Shown here: in pieces, positions 54,604-63,040 of the stretch | Position numbering within the stretch: position 1 is the stretch's first letter | How the letters are laid out: every line of letters begins with the position of its first letter | Assembly: GCF_005490985.1 (NCBI RefSeq) | Contig: NZ_CP027869.1 | Location: 1,550,001 to 1,614,000, forward strand | Direction of reading: 5' to 3' | DNA: 64,000 nt | Origin: Curtobacterium sp. SGAir0471 | Lineage (GTDB): Bacteria; Actinomycetota; Actinomycetes; Actinomycetales; Microbacteriaceae | Translations under genes and position numbers: made by a program | The notes under the pieces: generated by a model | Told to the model about the DNA's origin: nothing | Database searches by the model: none | The model's input: the letters and a program-made list of their open reading frames with translations, nothing else

Positions 54604-55931
54604 CCGCGACGCTCCTCCGTCCCCGCGGCCTCGACGAGGCGATCGCCCTCGCCGCACCGCAGCGCGTCGGGGTCGTCACGAGCGCGGTGGGCCTCGGCCT
54701 GACCGTCGCCGGGGTCGACGCGCGCATCGGGGACGTGCTCACCGTCGGCACCGAGGGCGGTCCGCAGACCCCCGTCGAGGTCGTCGCCACCGACGCCACC
54801 GGTGTGCGCTGCATGCCGCTCGGGCGCCTTGTCGCCGTGACCGCCGGCACACCGGTGCGGCCGACCGGTCGACCCGTGCTCGTGCCGACCGGCGCCGGGC
54901 TGTTCGGGCGCGTGCTCGACGGGCTCGGTCGGCCGATCGACGGACGGGGTCCGCTCGAGACCGACGGCTGGGTGCCGATCGACCACGCGACGCCGAACGC
55001 CATGGCCCGCACCCGCATCGACGCGCCGATGCAGCTCGGCGTGCGCGTGCTCGACACGCTGACGACGGTGGGCCGCGGGCAGCGCATGGGCCTGTTCGCG
55101 GGCTCCGGCGTGGGGAAGTCCTCGCTGCTGTCGATGATCGCGCGCGGCAGCGACGCCGCGGTGAACGTCATCGCGCTGGTGGGGGAGCGCGGCCGCGAGG
55201 TCCGGGAGTTCCTGGAGGACGACCTCGGCCCCGAGGGCCTCGCCCGCTCGATCGTCGTCGTCTCGACGTCCGACGAACCAGCCCTGATGCGCCTGCGTGC
55301 GGCGTTCGTCGCCACCCGCATCGCCGAGTCGTTCCGCGACGCCGGGCAGGACGTCGTGCTCATGATGGACTCGCTCACCCGCGTCGCGATGGCGCAGCGC
55401 GAGATCGGCCTGTCCGTGGGCGAACCGCCCGCGACCCGGGGCTACCCGCCGTCGACGTTCTCGGTGCTCGCCGGGCTGCTCGAGCGCGCCGGGACCGACC
55501 GGGTCGGCAGCATCACGGGGCTGTACACCGTGCTCGTCGACGGCGACGACCACAACGAGCCGATCGCGGACAGTGCGCGGAGCATCCTCGACGGGCACGT
55601 CGTGCTCGACCGGAAGCTCGCCGTGACCGGGCACTTCCCGTCCGTCGACGCGCTCGGGTCGGTGTCCCGCGTGGCGTCGAAGGTCACCGAGCCGTGGCAG
55701 CGTGCCGCAGCGACAGCGCTCCGGAAGGTCATGGCGGCGCGCCGGAACGCGCAGGACCTGCTCGACGTCGGCGCCTACCAGCCGGGCACGAACCCGCTCG
55801 TCGACGCCGCGGTCACCCACCAGGACGCGATCGACGCGTTCCTCCGCCAGGGCATGGACGAGCGCGCCGACGCCGGGACGTCCTGGCGCGCCCTCGACGC
55901 CCTCGTCGCGCGTCTGGGGGTGTCCGCCTGA
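54600..55931 (+). CDS. fliI: Flagellum-specific ATP synthase FliI
   Basis: A 443-residue F1-beta-like ATPase that energises flagellar type III export. Walker A is GSGVGKSS at residues 168-175 (K173). Walker B is VVLMMDSLTRVAMAQREIGL. Also present are GRVLDGLGRPIDG, GERGREVREFLEDDLG and the end GAYQPGTNP. Overlaps fliH start (GTGA) and fliJ (TGATG). Confidence 0.95.
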   Translation: MTATLLRPRGLDEAIALAAPQRVGVVTSAVGLGLTVAGVDARIGDVLTVGTEGGPQTPVEVVATDATGVRCMPLGRLVAVTAGTPVRPTGRPVLVPTGAGLFGRVLDGLGRPIDGRGPLETDGWVPIDHATPNAMARTRIDAPMQLGVRVLDTLTTVGRGQRMGLFAGSGVGKSSLLSMIARGSDAAVNVIALVGERGREVREFLEDDLGPEGLARSIVVVSTSDEPALMRLRAAFVATRIAESFRDAGQDVVLMMDSLTRVAMAQREIGLSVGEPPATRGYPPSTFSVLAGLLERAGTDRVGSITGLYTVLVDGDDHNEPIADSARSILDGHVVLDRKLAVTGHFPSVDALGSVSRVASKVTEPWQRAAATALRKVMAARRNAQDLLDVGAYQPGTNPLVDAAVTHQDAIDAFLRQGMDERADAGTSWRALDALVARLGVSA

Positions 55932-56362
55932 TGGCCAGACGCTTCCCCCTCGCCGGACTGCTGCGGCTGCGACACGCCGAGCAGGACCGTGCTGCCGCCG
56001 CCCTGGCCGCCGCGAACGACCGGCTCCGCGACGCCGCCGATGCGCGCATCGCCGCTCGGCGGAACCTGGCGGACCGCGAGGAGACGCAGCCGGTCACCGA
56101 CGCCGCGACGCTGAGCGCCCTGGCCGCCGCGCGGGCATCGACGCGCGGCATGCTCGAGGAGCTCGACGCCGTCGCACGCACCCGTCGCGCCGAGGCCGAC
56201 GGTGCGCAGGCCGCGTACTCCGCTGCGCGCCGCGCCGCCCTCGGTCTCGAGAAGCTCGAGGGCCACCACGACCGCGAGCAGGCCGCCGCGGACCTGCGCG
56301 CCGAGCAGGATGCCCTCGACGAGATCGCGGCACGACGCCGCACGGAAGGTGGTGCCCGATGA
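55931..56362 (+). CDS. fliJ: Flagellar export protein FliJ
   Basis: A 143-residue, almost entirely coiled-coil protein (FPLAGLLRLRHAEQDRAAAALAAAN pattern, Ala/Arg/Glu-rich). FliJ links FliI to the export gate FlhA. Sequence identity in this family is low; position supports the call. Confidence 0.8.
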   Translation: MARRFPLAGLLRLRHAEQDRAAAALAAANDRLRDAADARIAARRNLADREETQPVTDAATLSALAAARASTRGMLEELDAVARTRRAEADGAQAAYSAARRAALGLEKLEGHHDREQAAADLRAEQDALDEIAARRRTEGGAR

Positions 56363-57099
56363 GTGTGGACGCCGTGCTCTCCCGGATCGCCGAGATCCGC
56401 ACCCAGATCGACGCCCTCCGCGGTGGTACCACGACCGCGGCCGCGACCGGATCGTCCGGCGAGGCCACGAGCGGCGCGTTCGCCGACGCCCTCGCGACCG
56501 CGACCGGCACCGCGACCGGCGCCGCGACGACCGGTACCGCGACGGGTACGGCCGCGACCGACGCGGCGACGCGCACCCCGGCGACGTCCGTCGACGCCGG
56601 CCGCGGGACCCTGGCGACCGGCAGCGGCGCCACCGGGTCCGACGTCGTCGAGGACGCGAAGAAGTACCTCGGCGTGCCCTACGTCTTCGGCGGGACGACC
56701 CGGTCCGGCATGGACTGCTCCGGGCTCGTGCAGACGGTGTTCAAGGACCTCGGCGTGACCATGCCGCGCGTCGTGCCCGACCAGGCGGACATGGGGGTGC
56801 CCGTCGGGTCGCTCAAGGACGCGAAGCCGGGCGACCTCATCGTCCCCAAGGGTGAGCAGCACATCGTGATCTACGTCGGCGACGGCAAGGTGCTGCACGC
56901 ACCGCGACCCGGCAAGGACGTCCGGATCGTGGACAACTGGTACAAGGACTCGGACATCGCGACGATCCGCCGCATCGTGCCGAGCGAGGCTGCGGCACCG
57001 GCGGCGACCCGGTCCCTCCCGGCGGCGGGTGCTGCGCAGTCGGTCACCGACCTGCAGACGGCGGCGCTCCTGTCCGCGATGCGGGGGAGTGCGGCATGA
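56359..57099 (+). CDS. NlpC/P60 peptidoglycan hydrolase within the flagellar operon
   Basis: A 246-residue C40-family peptidase. The catalytic cysteine is C120 in MDCSGLVQTVF; H168 in GEQHIVIYVG and H180 in VLHAPRPG complete the usual triad. The first 95 residues are Ala/Thr/Gly-rich, with no signal peptide, so export through the flagellar apparatus is likely. Its place between fliJ and fliK suggests it opens the cell wall for the rod, the job of FlgJ in proteobacteria. Overlaps fliJ by four bases. Confidence 0.88.
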   Translation: MSVDAVLSRIAEIRTQIDALRGGTTTAAATGSSGEATSGAFADALATATGTATGAATTGTATGTAATDAATRTPATSVDAGRGTLATGSGATGSDVVEDAKKYLGVPYVFGGTTRSGMDCSGLVQTVFKDLGVTMPRVVPDQADMGVPVGSLKDAKPGDLIVPKGEQHIVIYVGDGKVLHAPRPGKDVRIVDNWYKDSDIATIRRIVPSEAAAPAATRSLPAAGAAQSVTDLQTAALLSAMRGSAA

Positions 57100-58634
57100 G
57101 TCCCGTGACCCTGGCACCCGCTGCTCCGACGACCACGGGGACGGCATCCGGCACGACCGGCGGAGGGGCCGCGCCTGCATCGTCGTCCGCGCTGCCCTTC
57201 GGCGCCGCCCTCGCCGCTGCCGGGAGCACGGCTGCCCCCGGTACCGGTGCGCACACCGGAGCCGGCGGAGCCCCCGGGTCCGGCGGAGCCCCCGGAGGCG
57301 CGACGGGGCGCACGACGGCGGCACGTCCGACGGCACCCGGCGCGGCCGACAGCTCCTCGGACGGCGCCTCAGACACCGGCGCCCCACCGGCCGTGGTCGA
57401 CCCGGCGCTCCTCGGCGCACTCGCCGCGTCCGCCGCGGTCGTGCCCGCCGCGGCTGTGCCCGGCGGTGCCCCGACCGCAGCCGAGCAGGTCGCGCTCGCG
57501 GTCGTCGTCAGCCCGAGCACCGCCGCCACAGCACCCGTGACCGTGTCCGCGTCCACAGGTGCTCCGACGACACCGACGGCCGCCACGACACCGACGAGCA
57601 CCACGACACCGCTGAGCACCACGACGGCGCTGAGCACCACGACGCCGACGGGCACCCCGACACCGACGGAGGCCGACGTGCGCACCAGCACGACCGCGGG
57701 CGCCCTGGTGGCCACGACCGACGCCTCGGTCACCGGCGGTGCCGGCGCCACCGCCGGCACCGCGCGAGCGGCGATCGAGGTCACGACCCCGGGCACGCCC
57801 GCGGGCGGGACGCCGGTCGTCCCGGCACCGGCGGCGCCGGGACGACCGGCGGTGCCCGCGACGGCCGGGACCGATCGAGCGGACCCGACGAGCGCCACCG
57901 CCGCAGCTGCGAGCACGACCGCCAGCGCCACGGCCGTCGCTGGGACGACCGCGGCCGGCCCGACCGCAGGTCGGTCGTCCGACCCCGCGGCGGTCGTGCC
58001 CGCCGTCGGCGCACCCGTCGTGCAGAACGGCCCGGCCACGGTTCCCCGGACCGGCCACGAGTCGGACCGACGGCCGGGCGACCAGGGTGCTGCGAGCCTC
58101 CAGGCCGGGTCCACCGTGCGTGGTGGCGAGACGGCGTTCACCCTGCCGACGACAGCGTCTGCCACCGCCACCGCCACCGCCACCGCCACTCCCTCCGGCA
58201 CGGCGACGGCGAACGCTCCCGCGCCCCTCGCGCAGCAGCTCGCCCGCCCGCTCGTCACGCTCGCCCAGGCCGGCCCCGGCGACCACGTCGTCACCGTCCA
58301 GGTCACGCCCGACGCGCTCGGGCCCGTCACGGTCCGCGCGCACGTCACCGCCCAGGGGATGCACGTCGAGCTGTTCGCCGCCTCGGACGCCGGGCGCGAC
58401 GCCGTGCGGCAGGTCCTGCCGGACCTCCGTCGTGACGCGGCCGGCAGCGGGGTCACGACGACCCTCGACCTGTCGTCCCAGAACCACCCGGGCGCGCAGC
58501 CCGGTCGCGACGACCGGCCGGCTCCGACGGCGCTGCGACCGGGATCCGACCTGGAGGCCCGCTCCACCCCGACCGCGCCGCTCACGGCCCGACCCACCAC
58601 CGTCCGATCCGTCGGACTCGACGTCCTCGCCTGA
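57096..58634 (+). CDS. fliK: Flagellar hook-length control protein FliK
   Basis: A 512-residue protein. Residues about 1-380 are Ala/Thr/Pro-rich low complexity and include 18-bp tandem repeats. The C-terminal Flg_hook domain (about 381-465) has VTLAQAGPGDHVVTVQVTPDALGPVTVRAHV, LFAASDAGRDAVRQVLPDL and TTTLDLSS, which is the substrate-specificity switch. Repeat number may set ruler length. Confidence 0.88.
   Translation: MSPVTLAPAAPTTTGTASGTTGGGAAPASSSALPFGAALAAAGSTAAPGTGAHTGAGGAPGSGGAPGGATGRTTAARPTAPGAADSSSDGASDTGAPPAVVDPALLGALAASAAVVPAAAVPGGAPTAAEQVALAVVVSPSTAATAPVTVSASTGAPTTPTAATTPTSTTTPLSTTTALSTTTPTGTPTPTEADVRTSTTAGALVATTDASVTGGAGATAGTARAAIEVTTPGTPAGGTPVVPAPAAPGRPAVPATAGTDRADPTSATAAAASTTASATAVAGTTAAGPTAGRSSDPAAVVPAVGAPVVQNGPATVPRTGHESDRRPGDQGAASLQAGSTVRGGETAFTLPTTASATATATATATPSGTATANAPAPLAQQLARPLVTLAQAGPGDHVVTVQVTPDALGPVTVRAHVTAQGMHVELFAASDAGRDAVRQVLPDLRRDAAGSGVTTTLDLSSQNHPGAQPGRDDRPAPTALRPGSDLEARSTPTAPLTARPTTVRSVGLDVLA
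57583..57672. repeat. 18-bp minisatellite in fliK
   Basis: Five 18-bp units (CCACGACACCGCTGAGCA type) encode a Thr/Ser-rich six-residue repeat (T-T-P-L-S-T). A two-unit 18-bp repeat lies at 57261-57296 and a GCCACC hexamer run at 58161-58190. Confidence 0.88.
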
Positions 58635-58658
58635 CGCGGACACGAAGGAGACCACACC

Positions 58659-59090
58659 ATGCCCCTCGACGGCATCACCGGCTCGGTGGACGCAGCGACG
58701 CAGGCCGCCGCGCTCGCGCAGACCGCTAGCGCGAAGAAGTCCCAGACGATGGACTCCGAGGTGTTCATGAAGCTGCTCGTCACGCAGCTCCGGAACCAGG
58801 ACCCGTCCTCGCCAATGGACACCAACCAGATGATCAGCCAGCAGACGCAGCTCGCGACGATGGAGCAGATCACCAACCAGACCACGACGGCGAACGAGAA
58901 CTTCTCGCTGCAGATGCGCATCGCCGCCGCGAACCTCGTCGGCAAGCAGGTCAGCTACACCGACGCGAGCACCGGGACCGCGGTCTCGGGCACCGCCACC
59001 GCCGTGTCGTACGCGAACAGCGTGCCGACCGTGACCGTGAACGGGAAGGAGGTCGACCTCGACGTGATCTCCGGTATCAAGGCCGCCTGA
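58659..59090 (+). CDS. flgD: Flagellar hook capping protein FlgD
   Basis: A 143-residue hook-assembly scaffold. The N-terminal motif SEVFMKLLVTQLRNQDPSSPMDTNQMISQQTQLATMEQ is decisive. It is shorter than E. coli FlgD, with only a short beta tail after LVGKQVSYTD. ATG with GAAGGAG upstream. Confidence 0.94.
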   Translation: MPLDGITGSVDAATQAAALAQTASAKKSQTMDSEVFMKLLVTQLRNQDPSSPMDTNQMISQQTQLATMEQITNQTTTANENFSLQMRIAAANLVGKQVSYTDASTGTAVSGTATAVSYANSVPTVTVNGKEVDLDVISGIKAA

Positions 59091-59144
59091 GCCGCTCCAC
59101 TCCTCCCTCCCTCTTCCTGACCTCCTCCACCGAAAGGTCGCACC

Positions 59145-60320
59145 ATGCTCCGCTCGCTCTACTCCGGCATCTCCGGTCTCCGTTCGCACCAGCAGATGCT
59201 CGACGTCACCGGCAACAACATCGCCAACGTCAACACCGTCGGCTTCAAGTCGTCGACCACCGTCTTCCAGGACACCCTGTCGCAGATGACCCAGGGCGCC
59301 GGGGGACCGCAGACCGGCATCGGCGGGACGAACCCCGCGCAGATCGGCCTCGGCGTGCAGGTCGCCGGCGTCTCCACCAACTTCGCCCAGGGCTCCGCAC
59401 AGGCCACCGGCAAGGCCACCGACCTGATGATCTCCGGCGACGGGTTCTTCGTGACCCGGCTCGGCAACGACACCGTCTACTCGCGAGCCGGCGCCTTCGA
59501 CTTCGATGCGAACGGGCGCCTCGTCACCGCGGACGGCAAGATCGTGCAGGGCTACTCGGCGACCAACGGCGTCGTGAACGACGGCGGGGGCCTCAGCGAC
59601 ATCACGCTGCCGATCGACGCGGCCGCCCCGGCCACGGCGACCAGCTCGGCCACCGTCTCCGGCAACCTGCCGTCCGACACCCCGGTCGGCGAGACGCTCA
59701 ACCGCGACGCCACCGTCTACGACCAGTACGGCACCAAGCACACCCTGTCCCTCGGGTACACGCGCACCGCCGGCGGCTGGTCGGTCGCCGCCTCGAACGG
59801 TCAGGGGACCTCGGCCACCGGCACGATCACCTTCGGCGCCGACGGCAAGATCACCAGCGGTCAGACGCTGCAGGTCGGCGGCATCGCGGTCGACATGACG
59901 CAGCTGTCCGGCTTCGCGTCGCTCAACACGGCGTCGATCTCGTCGCAGAACGGCCACGAGGCGGGCTCCCTGCAGGGGTACTCGATCTCGAAGGACGGCA
60001 CCGTCGTCGGGTCGTTCTCGAACGGGTCCTCGCTGGCGATCGGTCGCATAGCACTGGCGACCTTCGCGAACCCGGCGGGCCTCGAGAAGACCGGGGCGTC
60101 GGGCTACCGCGCCACCGCGAACTCCGGTACCGCGAACGTCGGCGTCCCCGGGTCCGCAGGTGTCGGCTCGCTCGCGTCCGGCACGCTCGAGATGTCGAAC
60201 GTGGACCTGTCGCAGGAGTTCACGAACCTGATCGTGGCGCAGCGTGGGTTCCAGGCGAACGCCCGCATCATCACGACGTCGGACGAGGTGCTGCAGGAGC
60301 TGACGAACCTGAAGCGGTAG
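59145..60320 (+). CDS. flgE: Flagellar hook protein FlgE
   Basis: A 391-residue hook protein. N-terminus MLRSLYSGISGLRSHQQMLDVTGNNIANVNTVGFKSS and C-terminus VDLSQEFTNLIVAQRGFQANARIITTSDEVLQEL are typical of FlgE/FlgG-type proteins. The ATG has GAAAGG upstream. It is the last flagellar gene in the window and is followed by a terminator. Confidence 0.94.
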   Translation: MLRSLYSGISGLRSHQQMLDVTGNNIANVNTVGFKSSTTVFQDTLSQMTQGAGGPQTGIGGTNPAQIGLGVQVAGVSTNFAQGSAQATGKATDLMISGDGFFVTRLGNDTVYSRAGAFDFDANGRLVTADGKIVQGYSATNGVVNDGGGLSDITLPIDAAAPATATSSATVSGNLPSDTPVGETLNRDATVYDQYGTKHTLSLGYTRTAGGWSVAASNGQGTSATGTITFGADGKITSGQTLQVGGIAVDMTQLSGFASLNTASISSQNGHEAGSLQGYSISKDGTVVGSFSNGSSLAIGRIALATFANPAGLEKTGASGYRATANSGTANVGVPGSAGVGSLASGTLEMSNVDLSQEFTNLIVAQRGFQANARIITTSDEVLQELTNLKR

Positions 60321-60329
60321 GGGAGCGGT

Positions 60330-60369
60330 CGTGGGACGCGGCGGTGCAGGAACGACGCCGCGTCCCACG
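60330..60369. terminator. Terminator after flgE
   Basis: CGTGGGACGCGGCG pairs perfectly with CGCCGCGTCCCACG around a 12-base loop, 10 bases after the stop. It closes the operon before motility genes that usually follow flgE. Confidence 0.85.
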
Positions 60370-60410
60370 CTGCACGTGGGGGTCCGTGCGGATCCGACGG
60401 CCGACGCGGG

Positions 60411-60884
60411 CTACGGGAGTCCCGGCGGCGCGATCAGTTCGAGGAACCCACCGAGGGCACCTTCGAGGTAGATGATGCGTGTCCCCGCTCGCGCGCCGCC
60501 GGTCATCAGGTGCGGGGTCCCGACCGGTCTCCAGCCGTGCCGAGCGCAGAGCTCGAGCACTCGGTCCAGGTCGGAGACCGTGAGCGCGACGTGGACCGTG
60601 CCGACCTGTGCGGGGGAGCCTTCCGGTGCCGGTGCCGGTGCCGGTGCCGGTGGTCGGGGCGGGTCGTACTGCAGCAGCTCCACCCTGTGGGGGCCGAGCG
60701 TCACCGTCGCTGCGCGGATCACCGCCCCACGGACACCGGTGGTCGCCGCTGTGACCTCCACGTCGAGTGTGAAGGTGCGATCGAGCGTGAACCCGAGACC
60801 GGAGCACCACAGCACCAACGCATCGTCGAGATCGGCCACGGTGAGGCCGGCGTGATCGACGTCGAGGACGAGCGGTGATGCCAT
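60411..60884 (-). CDS. VOC (glyoxalase/bleomycin-resistance) family protein
   Basis: A 157-residue protein with the paired beta-alpha-beta-beta-beta pattern: VDHAGLTVADLDDALVLWCSGLGFTL in the first half and GTVHVALTVSDLDRVLELCARHGWRPVG in the second. A five-unit Pro-Ala run (CCGGTG hexamers at 60623-60652) lies between. ATG at 60884 gives the expected start. Substrate not identifiable. Confidence 0.82.
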   Translation of the reverse strand: MASPLVLDVDHAGLTVADLDDALVLWCSGLGFTLDRTFTLDVEVTAATTGVRGAVIRAATVTLGPHRVELLQYDPPRPPAPAPAPAPEGSPAQVGTVHVALTVSDLDRVLELCARHGWRPVGTPHLMTGGARAGTRIIYLEGALGGFLELIAPPGLP

Positions 60885-61143
60885 GACACCAGCATCGAGC
60901 GCTGACACGCTCGCCCGTGGCATCCGTCGCGACGACCGGCCCGTCACCCTGCGGCGGTACCAGAGACGACCCGGTCGAGCCGGGATCGCGTTCTGCCGAC
61001 GGCGTGGCGAGGGTCGTCGTGACGCCCCCGAGTCCGCCGACTGGATGAGTGCGACACGCGTCGCCTACGACACGCACCCGATCCCGTCCCTCTGGGAGCA
61101 CCAGCGCGCGTCGTCCTCGCCGGGTCATCGAGGACGGTCCCGG
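60885..61143. other. 259-bp intergenic region
   Basis: No gene is supported on either strand. A hairpin (61112-61136) at its end probably terminates the DUF4288 gene. Confidence 0.55.
61112..61136. terminator. Hairpin after the DUF4288 gene
   Basis: CGTCCTCG pairs perfectly with CGAGGACG around a 9-base loop, 7 bases downstream of the stop on the minus strand. Confidence 0.6.
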
Positions 61144-61767
61144 TCAGCGCCGTCGTGGTTCGGGATGGTAGTGGACGGTCACGGTGAGGTCGTCCTCGCC
61201 GGCGGTGACGCTGCTCGCGAAGGTCAGGTCCTCGATGGACACGTCGCCGAGGTCGTCGATCGTCTGCGCCACGCGACGCAACAGCGCCGCGACGTCGCCC
61301 TGCCCCGTGCCCGCGGGATTGCTCTGCGAGAAGTGGTTGATCGTCCAGGTCGTGATCGCCGCTGCACCCACCGACCCGGCGCCCGGCGCGCCGGGAACCG
61401 TCTCGTCGGCCAGTGGCGCGTCGGGTCGATCCGATCGTCCTGTGGGCGACTCCACGTCCTGCTGTCGCTCGCCACCGGTGTCGAAGAACCTGTCGAGGTA
61501 CTCCTCGTCACCGAGCTCCGAGTCACGCATCAGCGAGAACACCTCGGCGCCGTCTCGCGGATCGTCGGCGATCTCGTAGGACTGCGCGAGACCGAGGTAC
61601 GGCGCACCCAGGGTCTCCCCGTACTCGGCAGCGTCCTCCTCGGCCTTCTCGATGGCCGCTTCGGCGCTCGGCGCGAGGATCATGACGATCCGCTCTTCGT
61701 AGGTACCCGCTCCGTGGCGGAACACGCACCGGACGCCGTACCACCGGTCCGCGCTGGTCTCCTCCAC
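61144..61767 (-). CDS. DUF4288-containing protein
   Basis: A 207-residue protein. The N-terminal 95 residues (WYGVRCVFRH, YEERIVMILAPSAEAAIEKAEEDAAEYGE, DGAEVFSLMRDSELGDEEYLDRFFDTG) fit DUF4288, a small family often seen in immunity-like or toxin neighbourhoods. The C-terminal 60 residues are a separate predicted alpha/beta segment (ALLRRVAQTIDDLGDVSIEDLTF). The GTG start has TACGCT ending 6 bases upstream, so it is probably leaderless. Confidence 0.72.
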   Translation of the reverse strand: MEETSADRWYGVRCVFRHGAGTYEERIVMILAPSAEAAIEKAEEDAAEYGETLGAPYLGLAQSYEIADDPRDGAEVFSLMRDSELGDEEYLDRFFDTGGERQQDVESPTGRSDRPDAPLADETVPGAPGAGSVGAAAITTWTINHFSQSNPAGTGQGDVAALLRRVAQTIDDLGDVSIEDLTFASSVTAGEDDLTVTVHYHPEPRRR

Positions 61768-61814
61768 GCACTGAGCGTACGTCCGTCAGCGCCCGTTGCA
61801 CGGTCAGGCCGTCG

Positions 61815-62108
61815 CTACAGGCCCCGGCGGCGGTTCGTCTCCCAGTACTCGAGGACGACGTCGTCTGCCGGCTCGAGTTCGCGCGCGACGAGCTCCAACA
61901 GCAGCCGACCTCGACGTTCGTGGGACCGGGCGGCCGACTCTGTCGGCCAACCTGACTCCACGTCGAAGTGCTCGTCGAAGTCGCGAGTCCAGGCACGGAC
62001 CTCCGCCGTGACCCCGGGCGAGAGCGTCGGGGTCCCCTCGGGACACGGCCCGTCGTCGTCCCACAGGGGCCAGCCCACGCCGTACTCGTTCATCAGCCGG
62101 TAGCGCAC
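61815..62108 (-). CDS. Small protein of unknown function
   Basis: A 97-residue acidic protein (YRLMNEYGVGWPLWDDDG, LSPGVTAEVRAWTRDFDEHFD, ELVARELEPADDVVLEYWET). It looks cytoplasmic and globular and no family is recognised. A GTG start with GATGCT 6 bases upstream is chosen; an internal ATG at codon 6 is an alternative. Confidence 0.62.
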   Translation of the reverse strand: MRYRLMNEYGVGWPLWDDDGPCPEGTPTLSPGVTAEVRAWTRDFDEHFDVESGWPTESAARSHERRGRLLLELVARELEPADDVVLEYWETNRRRGL

Positions 62109-62151
62109 GACCAGAGCATCCCACGGGAGAGAATCGGGTCGGGCGGCACCC

Positions 62152-62340
62152 TCAGCCCGCGTGGCCCCCGCCGTGACCGCCGAGGTCCGGCGGAGCCGTC
62201 TGGCTGCCCTGGATCGTCGGTGCCGACCCGTCGGTGACCCCTCGGCCGTGCTTGCTCGAGAACCACCCGAAGTACTGCCCGATCCAGGAGACGACGAACA
62301 GCGCCGTGCCCCCGATGGCGATCCACACGTCTGGAGTCAT
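62152..62340 (-). CDS. Small single-span membrane protein
   Basis: A 62-residue protein with one hydrophobic helix (VWIAIGGTALFVVSWIGQYFGWF) and a glycine/histidine-rich tail (GGHGGGHAG). Function unknown. The ATG overlaps the stop of the rhomboid-like gene (ATGA), and TAGCGT lies 6 bases before it, so it may have its own leaderless transcript. Confidence 0.62.
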   Translation of the reverse strand: MTPDVWIAIGGTALFVVSWIGQYFGWFSSKHGRGVTDGSAPTIQGSQTAPPDLGGHGGGHAG

Positions 62341-63011
62341 CCCTGCACGCTAGATGACGAAGCCTCGGTACCGCCAGCAGGCGCGGCGTGCCCCGTCGCA
62401 CGTCGACGGATCGTGATGACGAGCGCGCAGACGGCGCCGAGGACGAATGCGCCGCCGTGCAGATCGCCCGTGACGAACAACGCCGCACCGACGACCAACG
62501 TGCCGATCGCCACGGCGCGCACAGCGGTGGACCGCGTCCGCACGCGCGCGACGGCGAGCGACGCAGCCAAGCCCACCACGACGACGGAGTTCCCGGCGCC
62601 CACCGGTTGGACCACGGCTCCCCAGAACTGCGCCCCGACGCCGGAGACGAGCGCGATGACGACGAAGGAGCGTCGACCCCACGTCCGTTCCGCGAGGAAC
62701 CCGACCACCGCGAGGCTCAGAAGGTTGAGCACCGCGCCCGGCCAGCCGTCGTCCTGCACGGTCAACGAGGTGACGAGGCGCCACCACTGTCCGTCGAGCA
62801 TCCGCGGCCAGTCGCGTTCCCAGGCGGCCAGCAGCGTCGGCAGCACGAGCAGTTGCAGGACGGTGGGCACAGCGACGACCGCCAGGCTGACGAGCGTCGC
62901 GACGGGTGGCCGCCGGTCTCCTCCCTGTCCGCTGCTCCGGCCGACGACGACCGCTCCACAGAGCACGAGCACGAGGCCGAGCACGGGCAGGGACGCCGTC
63001 ACCGCGCGCAA
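62337..63011 (-). CDS. Rhomboid-like membrane protein
   Basis: A 224-residue protein with about six hydrophobic helices. The rhomboid pattern W-W-R-L-V-T, LNLLSLAVVGFLAERTWGRRSFVVIALVSGVGAQ, then VGAGNSVVVVGLA and a late DLHGGAFVLGAVCAL is visible, with H185 where rhomboids have their catalytic His. The usual GASG motif with the catalytic Ser is replaced by G-A-G-N-S, so activity is doubtful. The TTG start has AGGAGGG upstream; GTG 63002 is an alternative. Overlaps the small gene that follows. Confidence 0.62.
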   Translation of the reverse strand: MRAVTASLPVLGLVLVLCGAVVVGRSSGQGGDRRPPVATLVSLAVVAVPTVLQLLVLPTLLAAWERDWPRMLDGQWWRLVTSLTVQDDGWPGAVLNLLSLAVVGFLAERTWGRRSFVVIALVSGVGAQFWGAVVQPVGAGNSVVVVGLAASLAVARVRTRSTAVRAVAIGTLVVGAALFVTGDLHGGAFVLGAVCALVITIRRRATGHAAPAGGTEASSSSVQG

Positions 63012-63040
63012 CGGAACCCTCCTGACGATGCCACGAGGAC

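Noticed and set aside
57369..60368. A 999-codon minus-strand frame opposite fliK, flgD and flgE
   Set aside because: It spans three well-supported genes and is Gly/Arg/Asp-rich noise.
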